Translations under genes and position numbers: made by a program
In this document: piece by piece, positions 16,946 through 26,600 of the stretch
Position numbering within the stretch: the stretch's first letter is position 1
Layout of the letters: the number at the start of each line of letters is the position of its first letter
NCBI GenBank assembly: GCA_958369755.1
Contig: CATXJC010000013.1
Span: 1 to 46,417 of the forward strand
DNA length: 46,417 nt
From: an uncultured Prevotella sp.
Lineage (GTDB): Bacteria > Bacteroidota > Bacteroidia > Bacteroidales > Bacteroidaceae
Reading direction: 5' to 3'
Notes under the pieces: model-generated
Told to the model about the DNA's origin: nothing
The model's input: only the letters and a program-made list of their open reading frames with translations
Databases searched by the model: none

Positions 16946-19900
16946 ATGGAAATCCAAAAGATAGAAAAAACATACGGGCGTTCGCCACAGGCGGATGCCC
17001 TCTTTGATTTGATGGGGAAGAAGTCGGTTCATTCCATTTTTCTCCAGGGTTTGCTGTGCTCTTCGGCTCCGATGTTCTTTGCTTCTCTGCAGGGGAAGAT
17101 GAGGCGTTCGGTACTCTTCGTACTGGATGATGCCGATGAAGCAGGCTATTTTTATCACGATCTCACTCAGATGATGGGGCAGGAGAAGGTCTTCTTCTTT
17201 CCTTCCAGCTATCGGCGTGCCGTGAAATACGGGCAGCGTGATGCTGCGAACGAAATCCTACGTACAGAGGTGCTGGCGCGCCTCTCTTCGGGAGGACATT
17301 TCCTGGTAGTCACTTATCCCGATGCACTGGCAGAACTCGTTGTGGCTAAGCAGAATCTGGATGAACGGATTCTGAAACTGACTGTAGGCCAGCAGATTGC
17401 TCAGACCGATGTGGTTCATACCCTGCGCGATTTCGAACTCAAAGAAACCGATTATGTTTATGAACCGGGCCAGTTTGCCGTGCGTGGAAGCATCCTCGAT
17501 GTCTATTCCTACAGCTGCGAATATCCGTTCCGTATCGACTTCTTCGGCGATGAAATTGACACCATCCGTACCTTTGATGTTGAGACCCAGCTCTCGCAGG
17601 CGAAGCGCACAGAGATAGAAATTGTGCCCGAACTCGCCCATATCGAGAGCAACAAGCAGTGTTTCCTCAATTTCCTCTCCGAAAGTACGCCAGTCGTTGC
17701 GAAAGACCTTTCTTTCGTTTGCGACCGCATCGGTCAGATCTATACCGAAGGCTTCTCATCGCAGAGCCTTTCCGAGCAGCTGGAGGGAGCTACTGAGGTA
17801 GAGGCTGAGCGCATCAGACATGACATGAAGACCGAGCTCAACCTCGTTTCTCCGCTCGATTTCAAGAAGGCAGTAGCGGCTCATCTCCGTATCGAGTTCG
17901 GCAAGGTCGCTCCGTCAGAGAGTCCGGCTGTAATACCTTTCAATATCGCTCCACAGCCTCTTTTCCATAAGAATTTCAATTTGCTTTGCCAGACTCTGGA
18001 GGATTTCCAGCTCCAGGGTTACACCTTATATATATTGGCAGATAGCCAGAAGCAGCAACAGCGCCTGAAGGATATCTTTGAAAGCGAAGAGCTGAAGCGC
18101 TACGCCATCCGTTTTACACCGGTAGACAAGACGCTTCATGAAGGCTTTACTGACCATGACAAGAAGTGCTGTTTCTTTACCGATCATCAGATTTTTGACC
18201 GTTTTCATAAATATAACCTGCGCTCAGATAAAGCGAGAGCCGGCAAGATGGCACTCACCATGAAGGAACTGCAGGAGATGGAAGTGGGAGATTTTATCGT
18301 GCATGTAGACTTCGGTATCGGCAAGTTCGGCGGTCTGGTTAGGATTCCTACGGGCAACAGCTATCAGGAAATGATCCGCATCGTCTATACGAACAATGAC
18401 AAGGTGGATGTTTCTATCCACTCGCTTTATAAAATCAGCAAATATCGCCGCAGCGATACCGGTACTCCGCCTCGCCTGTCTACACTGGGTACAGGTGCCT
18501 GGGATAAACTCAAGGACAAAGCTAAGAAGCGAATCAAGGACATTGCGCGCGACCTGATCAAACTCTATGCCCAGCGCCGACGGGAGAAGGGATTCGCCTT
18601 CAGTGCCGACAATTATCTGCAGCATACGCTGGAGGCTTCCTTCCTGTATGAAGATACGCCAGACCAGAATAAGGCTACTCAGGAGGTGAAGAAGGATATG
18701 GAGAGCGGCAGACCGATGGACCGTCTGGTTTGTGGCGATGTGGGCTTCGGCAAGACTGAGGTTGCCATCCGTGCAGCCTTCAAGGCAGCGTGCGACAGCA
18801 AGCAGGTTGCGGTGCTGGTGCCTACTACCGTTCTGGCTTTCCAGCACTATCAGACTTTCAAAAAGCGTTTGGAAGGCATGCCTGTAAGGGTAGACTATCT
18901 CAGTAGAGCCCGTACAACGAAGGAAACCAGAGAGGTGCTTGACGCCCTGAAAGAGGGTAAGATTGATATCCTCATAGGTACGCATAAGCTGATATCAAAG
19001 ACCGTGAAATGGCATGACCTGGGACTGCTCGTCATCGATGAAGAGCAGAAGTTCGGTGTGTCTACTAAAGAGAAACTCCGTCAGCTCAAGGTAAATGTCG
19101 ATACACTCACGATGAGTGCCACTCCGATTCCGCGAACCCTCCAGTTCTCACTGATGGGCGCCCGGGATATGAGTATCATGCGCACTCCGCCACCTAACCG
19201 TTATCCGATTCATACCGAACTGGTAACGTTTAGTAGTGAAGTTATCTGCGATGCCATCAATTTCGAGATGAGCCGAAACGGACAGGTTTATTTCGTATGC
19301 GACAGAATATCCAAGCTTCCGGAGCTCAAGATGCTCATCGAGAAACATATCCCAGACTGTAGGGTAGCAATCGGTCACGGACAGATGAAGCCTGAGGATT
19401 TAGAGAAAATCATCATGGGTTTTATCAATTACGATTATGATGTACTGCTTTCTACCACTATTGTAGAGAACGGTATCGACATTTCCAATGCCAATACGAT
19501 TATCGTGAGCGATGCTCATCACTTCGGATTGAGTGACCTGCATCAGATGCGTGGACGCGTAGGAAGAAGCAACAAAAAGGCTTTCTGCTATCTGATGGCG
19601 CCACCTAAGAGTGCACTTACTCCTGAGGCGCGTCGCCGTCTGGAGGCTCTGGAGACGTTCAGCGAACTGGGTAGTGGCTTCAATCTCGCCATGCAGGACC
19701 TGGATATCCGCGGTGCGGGTAATCTGCTGGGCTCTGAGCAGAGCGGTTTTATGGAAGATCTGGGTTATGAAACCTACCAGAAGATTCTCTCTCAGGCTGT
19801 CACAGAGTTGAAGAACGAGGAGTTCTGTGATCTTTATCAGGAGAAGATGGATGAAGGTGCCCAGCTTACGGGTGATGATTTCGTTGACGATTGTGGCATA

Positions 19901-20359
19901 GAGAGCGATCTGGAGATGTATTTTCCTCAGACTTATGTGCCGGGTGACAGTGAGCGCATGCTCCTTTATCGTGAACTGGACCGTCTGGAGAGCGATGAGG
20001 AAGTAGAGGCTTACCGCAAGCGTATGATAGACCGTTTTGGTCCTGTGCCTCATGAAGCAGACGAACTGATGCATGTGGTAGGTCTGCGTAGGGTAGGCAA
20101 GAAGCTAGGTTGCGAGAAGATTATTCTCAAGCAGGGCTATATGCAGATGCAGTTTGTGAGCAATGTAAACAGTCCGTTCTACAGAAGTCAGATGTTTAAC
20201 CGCATACTCGCTTACGTTACCAGTCATATTCAAGATTGTGTTCTGAAGGAAAAATTCAACAAGCGAATGCTTCGCATCAATGATGTGAAGACTGTAGGAC
20301 AGGCTGTAAATCTGTTGAATCAGATATCGCAGATAGATTTAGGTAATGAAAAGAAATAA
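16946..20359 (+). CDS. mfd: Transcription-repair coupling factor
   Basis: A 1137-residue SF2 translocase (E. coli Mfd is 1148). The N-terminal UvrB-like region covers about 1-430, the CarD-like RNA-polymerase-interacting domain begins near 440 (EMEVGDFIVHVDFGIGKF), and the helicase core has GDVGFGKT at 597-604 and DEEQ near 698-701, with SATPIPRTL (motif III) and the RGRVGRS motif VI. The C-terminal TRCF domain is complete. It releases stalled RNA polymerase and recruits UvrA at damaged template strands. It is transcribed after the mannosyltransferase, and a hairpin terminator lies about 155 bp downstream. Confidence 0.97.
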   Translation: MEIQKIEKTYGRSPQADALFDLMGKKSVHSIFLQGLLCSSAPMFFASLQGKMRRSVLFVLDDADEAGYFYHDLTQMMGQEKVFFFPSSYRRAVKYGQRDAANEILRTEVLARLSSGGHFLVVTYPDALAELVVAKQNLDERILKLTVGQQIAQTDVVHTLRDFELKETDYVYEPGQFAVRGSILDVYSYSCEYPFRIDFFGDEIDTIRTFDVETQLSQAKRTEIEIVPELAHIESNKQCFLNFLSESTPVVAKDLSFVCDRIGQIYTEGFSSQSLSEQLEGATEVEAERIRHDMKTELNLVSPLDFKKAVAAHLRIEFGKVAPSESPAVIPFNIAPQPLFHKNFNLLCQTLEDFQLQGYTLYILADSQKQQQRLKDIFESEELKRYAIRFTPVDKTLHEGFTDHDKKCCFFTDHQIFDRFHKYNLRSDKARAGKMALTMKELQEMEVGDFIVHVDFGIGKFGGLVRIPTGNSYQEMIRIVYTNNDKVDVSIHSLYKISKYRRSDTGTPPRLSTLGTGAWDKLKDKAKKRIKDIARDLIKLYAQRRREKGFAFSADNYLQHTLEASFLYEDTPDQNKATQEVKKDMESGRPMDRLVCGDVGFGKTEVAIRAAFKAACDSKQVAVLVPTTVLAFQHYQTFKKRLEGMPVRVDYLSRARTTKETREVLDALKEGKIDILIGTHKLISKTVKWHDLGLLVIDEEQKFGVSTKEKLRQLKVNVDTLTMSATPIPRTLQFSLMGARDMSIMRTPPPNRYPIHTELVTFSSEVICDAINFEMSRNGQVYFVCDRISKLPELKMLIEKHIPDCRVAIGHGQMKPEDLEKIIMGFINYDYDVLLSTTIVENGIDISNANTIIVSDAHHFGLSDLHQMRGRVGRSNKKAFCYLMAPPKSALTPEARRRLEALETFSELGSGFNLAMQDLDIRGAGNLLGSEQSGFMEDLGYETYQKILSQAVTELKNEEFCDLYQEKMDEGAQLTGDDFVDDCGIESDLEMYFPQTYVPGDSERMLLYRELDRLESDEEVEAYRKRMIDRFGPVPHEADELMHVVGLRRVGKKLGCEKIILKQGYMQMQFVSNVNSPFYRSQMFNRILAYVTSHIQDCVLKEKFNKRMLRINDVKTVGQAVNLLNQISQIDLGNEKK

Positions 20360-20459
20360 TCTGTGTCTACAGTCTATGGGTAAAATCCTGTATCAATTGT
20401 GGAAGTAGACAATAAAACAGACTGTTGATTTATACTGAAAGGTTAGAAATCTGACAACG

Positions 20460-20496
20460 TTACATGATGATATGTCAACTTTACATGATGATATGT
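20460..20496. repeat. Direct repeat TTACATGATGATATGT, two copies
   Basis: The 16-mer occurs at 20460-20475 and 20481-20496, a 21-bp period. Each copy has a near-palindromic ACATnATnATATGT core. It lies between the mfd stop and its terminator. Two sites on the same helix face could be an operator, but no promoter is adjacent on the plus strand. Confidence 0.6.
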
Positions 20497-20514
20497 TTCA
20501 GTTTAGTGTATAAA

Positions 20515-20565
20515 AAAACATTGGAATCTCAATATCACTATTGAACTCCAATGTTTTATTTTTTT
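20515..20565. terminator. Bidirectional hairpin terminator after mfd
   Basis: An 11-bp stem (AAAACATTGGA at 20515-20525 with 20547-20557) with a further TCAA/TTGA inner helix. T-rich runs follow on both strands, so it can end mfd on the plus strand and the orphan transcript from 20622 on the minus strand. Confidence 0.8.
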
Positions 20566-20615
20566 GTATAAGTAAAAGATGATGATAAGCGTTTCACAAC
20601 GCATTTTGAATTTTT
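20515..20615 (-). ncRNA. Candidate ~100-nt orphan transcript
   Basis: A -7 box on the minus strand (20629-20622) predicts a start near 20615, and the bidirectional terminator ends the transcript near 20512. No gene of normal size lies between. A 33-codon frame starting at an ATG inside the unit runs through the terminator hairpin, so it is unlikely to be the product. A small GCGTT/AACGC hairpin precedes the terminator. This may be a small RNA or the leader of a lost gene. Confidence 0.4.
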
Positions 20616-20621
20616 CTGTTG

Positions 20622-20676
20622 CAAAGATACTATTTTTTATTATAATATAGGGGGTAATATTTGGTGTTTTATGGGG
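20622..20676 (-). promoter_or_regulatory. -7 box with CCCC direct-repeat operator-like site
   Basis: On the minus strand, TATCTTTG (20629-20622) is preceded by two copies of ATATTACCCC whose CCCC blocks lie at 20654-20651 and 20676-20673, a 22-bp period. No TTTG occurs at -33; a CCCC block lies about 21 bp upstream instead. The full repeat (GGGGTAATATTTG on the plus strand) recurs at 27803-27815. AraC-type regulators commonly bind direct repeats about two helical turns apart. Confidence 0.5.
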
Positions 20677-20821
20677 TAATATTTGATTAAGTTTATAAAA
20701 ATAACACTGAAAATACACTTATATAACAAATAATACCTGTAGAATGAACTATTTTATTGGATAAAAATAAAAAAATAGTGGAAAAACACATAAAAAAGTT
20801 CTTTATTTCATTTTTTATTTG

Positions 20822-20829
20822 TACCTTTG
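20822..20829 (+). promoter_or_regulatory. -7 box of trpB
   Basis: TACCTTTG 36 bp before the ATG at 20866. No clear TTTG occurs at -33. The in-frame start at 20827 lies inside this box and is therefore unlikely. Confidence 0.65.
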
Positions 20830-20865
20830 TTCTGGCATACAACAATTTTAAACATATATATAAAT

Positions 20866-22227
20866 ATGAGACAGAAAAAGTACATCTTAAGCGAGCAGGA
20901 ACTTCCTACTCAGTGGTACAACATTCAGGCAGATATGCCTAACAAGCCATTGCCACCGTTGAACCCTCAGACACACCAGCCAATGAATGCTGATGATTTG
21001 TCACACGTATTTAATAAGGAGTGCTCAAAGCAGGAACTTGATACAGAGCACGCTTGGATTGATATTCCGGAAGATGTGCTGGAGAAGTACACCTTCTACC
21101 GTTCAACCCCTCTTGTACGTGCTTACGCCCTTGAGGAGGCACTCGGTACTCCGGCGCATATCTATTTCAAGAATGAGAGTATCAATCCGTTAGGCTCTCA
21201 TAAAATCAATTCAGCCATTCCTCAGTGCTACTACTGTAAGCAGGAGGGGGATACCAATGTCACTACAGAGACTGGTGCAGGACAGTGGGGTGCAGCCCTC
21301 TCTTATGCAGCAAAACTCTACGGCCTGGAGGCAGCAGTTTATCAGGTAAAGATTACCATGCAGCAGAAACCATACCGTTCCAGCATCATGCGTACGTTTG
21401 GAGCCACTGTAGAGGGTTCTCCTTCTATGAGTACACGCGCAGGTAAGAACATTATCACACGTGATCCTCATCATCCTGGTTCGCTCGGTACTGCCATCAG
21501 TGAGGCTGTTGAGCTGGCTACAACCACACCGGGCTGTAAGTATACGCTGGGTTCTGTGCTCAATCATGTGGCACTTCACCAGACCATCATCGGTCTAGAG
21601 GCAGAGAAGCAGATGGCGATGGCAGGTGAGTATCCTGATCAGGTGATTGCTTGTTTCGGTGGTGGTAGTAACTTTGGTGGTATTGCCTTCCCATTCCTCC
21701 GTCACAACTTCACAGGCGAGCGCCATACTGAGTTTATAGCTGCAGAGCCGGAGAGCTGTCCTAAGCTGACTCGCGGTAAGTTTGAGTATGATTTCGGTGA
21801 TGAGGCAGGTTACACTCCATTGCTGCCAATGTTTACTCTGGGTCATGATTTCAAGCCTGCCAACATTCATGCCGGTGGTCTCCGTTATCATGGTGCTGGT
21901 ATGATTATCTCCCAGCTTCTGAAGGATGGTTATCTGCATGGTGTAGATATCCCTCAGCTGGAGTCATTCAAGTCTGGTATGCTCTTCGCTCAGACCGAGG
22001 GTATCATTCCTGCTCCAGAGAGCTGTCATGCGATTGCAGCCACTATACGTGAGGCTCTGAAGGCTAAGGAAGAGGGCAAGGAGAAGGTTATCCTGTTCTG
22101 TCTCTCAGGTCATGGTCTTATCGATATGCCGTCTTACGATAGCTTTATCAATGGCGATTTGCACGATTATTCTGTGAGTGATGAAGAAATCCAGCAGTTC
22201 CTCAAGGATGTGCCAAAGGTTGACTAA
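20866..22227 (+). CDS. trpB: Tryptophan synthase beta chain, TrpB2 type
   Basis: A 453-residue PLP enzyme. GSHKINSA places the Schiff-base lysine at K113, ETGAGQWG follows near 133-140 with the catalytic Glu, and the PLP phosphate loop is CFGGGSNFGG. The long N-terminus and the overall length mark the TrpB2/TrpB-like branch (about 430-460 residues) rather than the TrpA-partnered TrpB1 of about 400. TrpB2 enzymes make tryptophan from indole and serine. There are no other trp genes nearby, which fits a stand-alone, indole-salvage role. The start is placed after the promoter box. It is followed by a heptamer array and a terminator. Confidence 0.93.
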   Translation: MRQKKYILSEQELPTQWYNIQADMPNKPLPPLNPQTHQPMNADDLSHVFNKECSKQELDTEHAWIDIPEDVLEKYTFYRSTPLVRAYALEEALGTPAHIYFKNESINPLGSHKINSAIPQCYYCKQEGDTNVTTETGAGQWGAALSYAAKLYGLEAAVYQVKITMQQKPYRSSIMRTFGATVEGSPSMSTRAGKNIITRDPHHPGSLGTAISEAVELATTTPGCKYTLGSVLNHVALHQTIIGLEAEKQMAMAGEYPDQVIACFGGGSNFGGIAFPFLRHNFTGERHTEFIAAEPESCPKLTRGKFEYDFGDEAGYTPLLPMFTLGHDFKPANIHAGGLRYHGAGMIISQLLKDGYLHGVDIPQLESFKSGMLFAQTEGIIPAPESCHAIAATIREALKAKEEGKEKVILFCLSGHGLIDMPSYDSFINGDLHDYSVSDEEIQQFLKDVPKVD

Positions 22228-22231
22228 TTTT

Positions 22232-22273
22232 CAGTTAACAGTTAATAGTTTATAGTTTATAGCAAACAGTTGA
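22232..22273 (+). repeat. Heptanucleotide tandem repeat, about 6 units
   Basis: Units are CAGTTAA, CAGTTAA, TAGTTTA, TAGTTTA, TAGCAAA, CAGTTGA, starting 4 bp after the trpB stop. It has the same period and GTT-containing sense strand as the arrays at 92-126 (read on minus) and 15270-15304. Confidence 0.8.
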
Positions 22274-22322
22274 CAATTATTCTTTGAGATATATTGAAAT
22301 AACAATATCACATTATAAAAGA

Positions 22323-22353
22323 AGCCAGGCTGCGAAAAGCAACCTGGCTTTTT
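22323..22353 (+). terminator. trpB terminator
   Basis: AGCCAGG plus TGC pair with GCA plus CCTGGCT around a short A-rich loop, followed by five T. It may also work for the convergent glutathione peroxidase gene. Confidence 0.8.
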
Positions 22354-22418
22354 ATTTAGAGATTCTATTCTCTTTTATTTTAGAAATTCTATTCTCAGTT
22401 CGAGACTTCTATCTTTCA

Positions 22419-22973
22419 TTAGAAGTTCAACCACTCTTCGATAGCCTTAGCGATGACATCGAAGCTTGTGGTAGGCTCGAAGCGGGCTACAACCTGACCC
22501 TTCTTGTTAACGAGGAACTTGGTGAAGTTCCACTTGATATCGGCACTCTCCTTGTAGTTAGGATCAGCCTCGCTCAACATCTTGTCGAGAACAGGGTAGA
22601 GAGGGTGGCTCTCGTCCCAACCAGCAAAGCCCTTACATTCTTTCAGAAATTTGAAGAGAGGGGCAGCATCGTCTCCGTTTACCTTGATCTTCTTGTAGCG
22701 CTGGAACTCTGTGCCGTATGTAAGCTTGCAGAACTGATGAATGCTTTCATCTGTACCAGGGGCTTGCTGACCAAATTGGTTGCAAGGAAAATCAAGTATT
22801 TCGAAACCTTGAGAATGATAGGTCTCATAAAGTTTCTCCAGTTCCTCATACTGAGGTGTGAAACCACACTTTGTGGCGGTGTTAACGATGAGCAGCACTT
22901 CGTTGGCATACTCCTTGAGGGAAACATCCTTTCCCTTTCTGTCTTTAACAGAAAATTCGTAAACAGTTCTCAT
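22419..22973 (-). CDS. Glutathione peroxidase family thiol peroxidase
   Basis: A 184-residue cysteine-type GPx. The peroxidatic Cys is C36 in NTATKCGFTPQYEEL, and the second signature DFPCNQFGQQAPG has C64 and the conserved Gln; the tetrad Trp is in IKWNFTKFLV. Bacterial enzymes of this type usually take electrons from thioredoxin rather than glutathione and reduce hydroperoxides. No signal peptide is seen, so it is cytoplasmic. The gene is convergent with trpB. A -7 box lies at 23036-23043. Confidence 0.93.
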   Translation of the reverse strand: MRTVYEFSVKDRKGKDVSLKEYANEVLLIVNTATKCGFTPQYEELEKLYETYHSQGFEILDFPCNQFGQQAPGTDESIHQFCKLTYGTEFQRYKKIKVNGDDAAPLFKFLKECKGFAGWDESHPLYPVLDKMLSEADPNYKESADIKWNFTKFLVNKKGQVVARFEPTTSFDVIAKAIEEWLNF

Positions 22974-23035
22974 TTTTTTTATCTTTATGTATGTGTTATC
23001 TATATTTCCGATCTCAACTTATATGATCTAGAGTG

Positions 23036-23043
23036 CAAAGATA
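23036..23043 (-). promoter_or_regulatory. -7 box of the glutathione peroxidase gene
   Basis: TATCTTTG on the minus strand, 62 bp before the ATG; a CTTG lies 22 bp further upstream, slightly beyond ideal spacing. Confidence 0.6.
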
Positions 23044-23245
23044 CTACTTTTCTCTTAGAATACTTCAAGAGTTTTTTTAAAAATTCTAAAAATCGAACAA
23101 AATCATAGATGAAGGAATGAGCGTAATATATATAATGTAGATAGTATCGCAGTTAAGAGTATATAGATTCCGTAGATAATTGGGTTTGTGAATAGAAAGG
23201 TGTGTAGATTATAAGACTACATAACGGCCTGCATGAAAGTTATAA

Positions 23246-23281
23246 AAATAAAAAATGCAGGATTTTCACAAACCCTGCATT
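23246..23281 (-). terminator. Terminator of the orphan transcript
   Basis: AATGCAGG (23254-23261) pairs with CCTGCATT (23274-23281). On the minus strand it is followed by TTTTTATTTTTAT. It is also weakly T-rich on the plus strand. Confidence 0.75.
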
Positions 23282-23362
23282 CCTTTTTCTTTACCTCTTT
23301 TTCCTCAAAAAAACAAAGAAAAAGAGGTTTACGATTAATCTATCATTTAACTTTTCTAAGAA
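23246..23362 (-). ncRNA. Candidate small RNA with two hairpins and a U-tail
   Basis: A canonical promoter (23370-23400) predicts a start near 23363 on the minus strand. Transcription would cross a 10-bp hairpin (CCTCTTTTTC and complement, roughly 23296-23331) and end at an 8-bp stem (23254-23261 with 23274-23281) followed on the minus strand by a long T/A run. No ORF longer than a few codons lies inside. Promoter, structure and intrinsic terminator without a gene are what a small RNA would show. Confidence 0.5.
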
Positions 23363-23369
23363 CTTGTTG

Positions 23370-23400
23370 CAAAGATACTACATTTTCTTGTAACACCAAA
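23370..23400 (-). promoter_or_regulatory. Orphan promoter
   Basis: On the minus strand TTTG (23400-23397), a 19-bp spacer and TATCTTTG (23377-23370). The next gene on this strand (glutathione peroxidase, start 22973) is beyond the terminator at 23246-23281 and has its own -7 box. Confidence 0.65.
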
Positions 23401-23625
23401 CTTTTTCTCAGTTTTTTTTCAGTAAAAAGGGAAAATTAATCAAATACCCCCCCATTTTTATACTTTTTTGCAATATTCGGTCAAAAAACTAAGCAAAACG
23501 GCTCAATTTTATGACTATTCTGCTTTTTTCCTTGTTTGAACGTTTTGCTGTGTACGATAACGAAGAAGGCTGTGCTCGGCAACAACTGAAGATATGTCCT
23601 GTAATATGTATTACTTTTTTGTCAA

Positions 23626-23664
23626 TACAGAAAAAGAGGATGTGGCTTATGACACACCCTCTTT
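23626..23664 (-). terminator. Terminator of the HTCS-type regulator gene
   Basis: A 12-bp stem with one mismatch (23633-23644 with 23653-23664), 8-nt loop and TTTTTC on the minus strand, 20 bp after the stop. Confidence 0.85.
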
Positions 23665-23682
23665 CATCTGTAATTATGCGGG

Positions 23683-26600
23683 CTATCCCTGCGTTCTGTT
23701 TCGGTATTCAGTAGGCACGATACCCGTTTCTTTCTTGAATACCTTCGAGAAATACTTAGGGTCGGTGAAACCTACTGCAAAGGCGATGCTGCTCAGTGTA
23801 TCGTCTGTCTTGCGCAACATCTCGCATGCCTTCTTGATACGTATATGGCGAACGAAGTCTACCGGCGTCATTCCGGTCGTTGCTTTCACCTTATTATATA
23901 GTACGCTTCGGCTCATACCGATTTCGTTCGAGATATCATCTATCTTGAGTTCCGGGTTGCCTGCATTTTCAACAACATACCTGAAGGCACGCATTATGGT
24001 TCTGTCCTGAATCTGTGCCGCCATAAATGCCAGCTCGCTGTTTGGGTCAACCGCTTCGTTCTCGGCACTAGTTTCAGCCTGGTTAATAGCAGGCAGAGGA
24101 GCTGCTGCAGGCAGTATTCGCAAGGCTGCTATGGCATCTTTATCGCCAGCTTCCTTCAGTTTTCTGATGATATCCACCTGAATGTTGCGGCGCTGGGTGA
24201 GGATAGCCTCTATTCGGCCGAGCAGATAAGGGGTAGAGAATGGCTTGGTGATATAGGCATCAACACCTTCATCAAAGCCTCGCTGCTGATCTTCTACGCT
24301 TGCCTTGGCTGAGAGAATCATCACTGGGATGTTGTTGAGGGTGGTATCCTGCTTGATCTCGTGAATCATCGACAAACCATCCATCACAGGCATGGTAACG
24401 TCCGTGAGGATAAAGTCTGGTATCTCCTTGCGGGCCATCACCAAACCTGCCTTTCCATTCTCTGAGAGCAGCACGTTATAGGTAGGCGAGAGGATACTGT
24501 AGAGGAACTTGCGCAGGTCGGCATTGTCTTCAACTACCAGTACCGTCTGGTCTTTGAGTTTCGTTTCTTCCTGTGCTTCTTTCTGTTCCTTGCCCATTCC
24601 TTCCAGGCGTTCAGTCTCTTCATCCTTATCTTCTTTCTGTTTATTTACTTCTTCCAGATAGTCGGATGCATTGCGGTCGTCAATCTGTCCGTTCTCTTTC
24701 TCCCTTTCTGTCAGGTCGTAATCTTCCTCGGTCAGACCGCTGTTCGTATAGAAGTCTGCCTTGTTGCCGTATCTCTGAGCCTTGTCCAGCATTACCAGCA
24801 TTTCGTTGGCATTGTCTATTACCATTCTCAGCAGTTCCTTGCCCTTTCGGGTGATACCCGGTTCGGTATCCAAAACGGTTTTTACCGGGGCTCCGATGAG
24901 CGTTAGAGGGGTTCTCAGACGGTTGGCAGCATCGTTGTAGAACTCGTTCTTCATCACGCTCATCTCGTGGGTTACGTTCTCGCGCTGGCGCTGGTTGTAG
25001 GTATAGAAGATTGCGCCTACGATACCGAAGAGCAGAAGCAGCATCAGAAATTTGCCCCAGATGCTTTCCCAGAAGGTAGGGCGCACTTCGATAGGCAGTT
25101 CTGCCACATACTTGCTCCATACACCGTGAGAGTTGGTGGCTCTCACCTTGAGTACGTAATCGCCATAACTGATACGGTTGAAGCCGATGGTATGGTTGCT
25201 TCCGTTTGATATCCACACGCCTGGAGCTGTATAACCATCTATGCGATAGAGGTATTTGGTCTGATACTTGCGCTGATAGTCGAGCGATGCGAAGTTGATG
25301 GTCAGGTTTCGCTTGTTGGCAGGAATCACTATTTTATCCTTGTGCAGGATAGGTTCCGACTCCTTCTCTCCGCTATAATGGAGGGAACAGAAGATGACTT
25401 TAGGCTGGTAGTTGCTCTTCTTCAGCGTAGCCGGATTGAAGGTAATCAGTCCCATCGGGGTACCTACCGAGATGTTGTTGCTTGCCGGATCGTGGTAAGG
25501 ACGGCTTTGCGAGAACGACATGTTGAAGTCGAAGTCGTTAGGTCCGAACACATTGCACTGGCCCGTTTTCGGGTTTACGCAGTCGATACTCGATTCTCTG
25601 ATTACCCAGATTCTTCCCTGGTTGTCTTCTACCATGCCCTGTACGATGCCTTCGTTAATATCGATGGCATGGAAGTATTTCGTCTTCAGGTTGTCTTGCA
25701 GGAGCGATTTGCTCGTAATCTCTTCCATCACACCGCCCTGTTGCGAGATATACATCTTGCCGCTTGTGTGCTCCATGATATTGTTCATATCGTTTGCAGC
25801 CAGACTTGTTGTATCGTTCGGTATGTAGTAGGTCTTGTGGTAATTGATCTTTCTTGCGTTTGTAAAGGCATCACTGAAGGTGATGAGACCATCTGTAGTA
25901 CCTACGAGAATGGTTCCCGTAGTGGTGCAGCAGATGCGGCGTACGCGGTCGTAGTGGTGTTTCTCCCAAGGCAGTCCGTTCCGTTTGCTGATGAAGCTGA
26001 TACTGCCGTCTGCCGCCTCGTTAACAAGTGCCAGCCCACCTCCGTAGGTACCTATCCAGATGCGTCCGGTGCGGTCGGCTACAATGTCTTGTATCTTGTC
26101 GAACGGCAGCGATGATGGGTTGTTGGCATCATAAACAAAGTGTCTTACCTGCATTTTATCTATCAGATAGACACCATTTCCGTTGGTTCCTATCCATGCT
26201 CTTCCCTTGATATCGAAGTGGATAGAGAAGATGCCCGTTTCGGCGAAGTTTACCTGCTGTGGCACAATCTGTCCGCTTGGCGAAAGGTATCCGATATTCT
26301 GGTAGGATGCGTTGAGCACCTGGATTATACCATTGTAATAACCAGCCCAGATATGTCCGTCTGGCGATGCATTCACCGAGAACACTTCGTCTTCGCCCAC
26401 ATCCAGCTTGTTGATAATGTAAGGGTGATATTTGAAGACTACCTGTGTCAGGTCGTGAGAGCCTGTCAGCCAGAGGATTCCCTGGTCTGAGAGTACATAT
26501 TTCGTAATCTTCGGTATGCGGTAGTTGCCCGATGAATTGCTTCTCAGCAGATAAGGCACCAGTTTACCTGCCTTGCGGTCAAAATAACTGAAGGTTCCTC

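Noticed and set aside
20503..20718. 71-codon open frame on the minus strand
   Set aside because: It runs through a promoter-like box and a terminator hairpin and has AT-driven composition.
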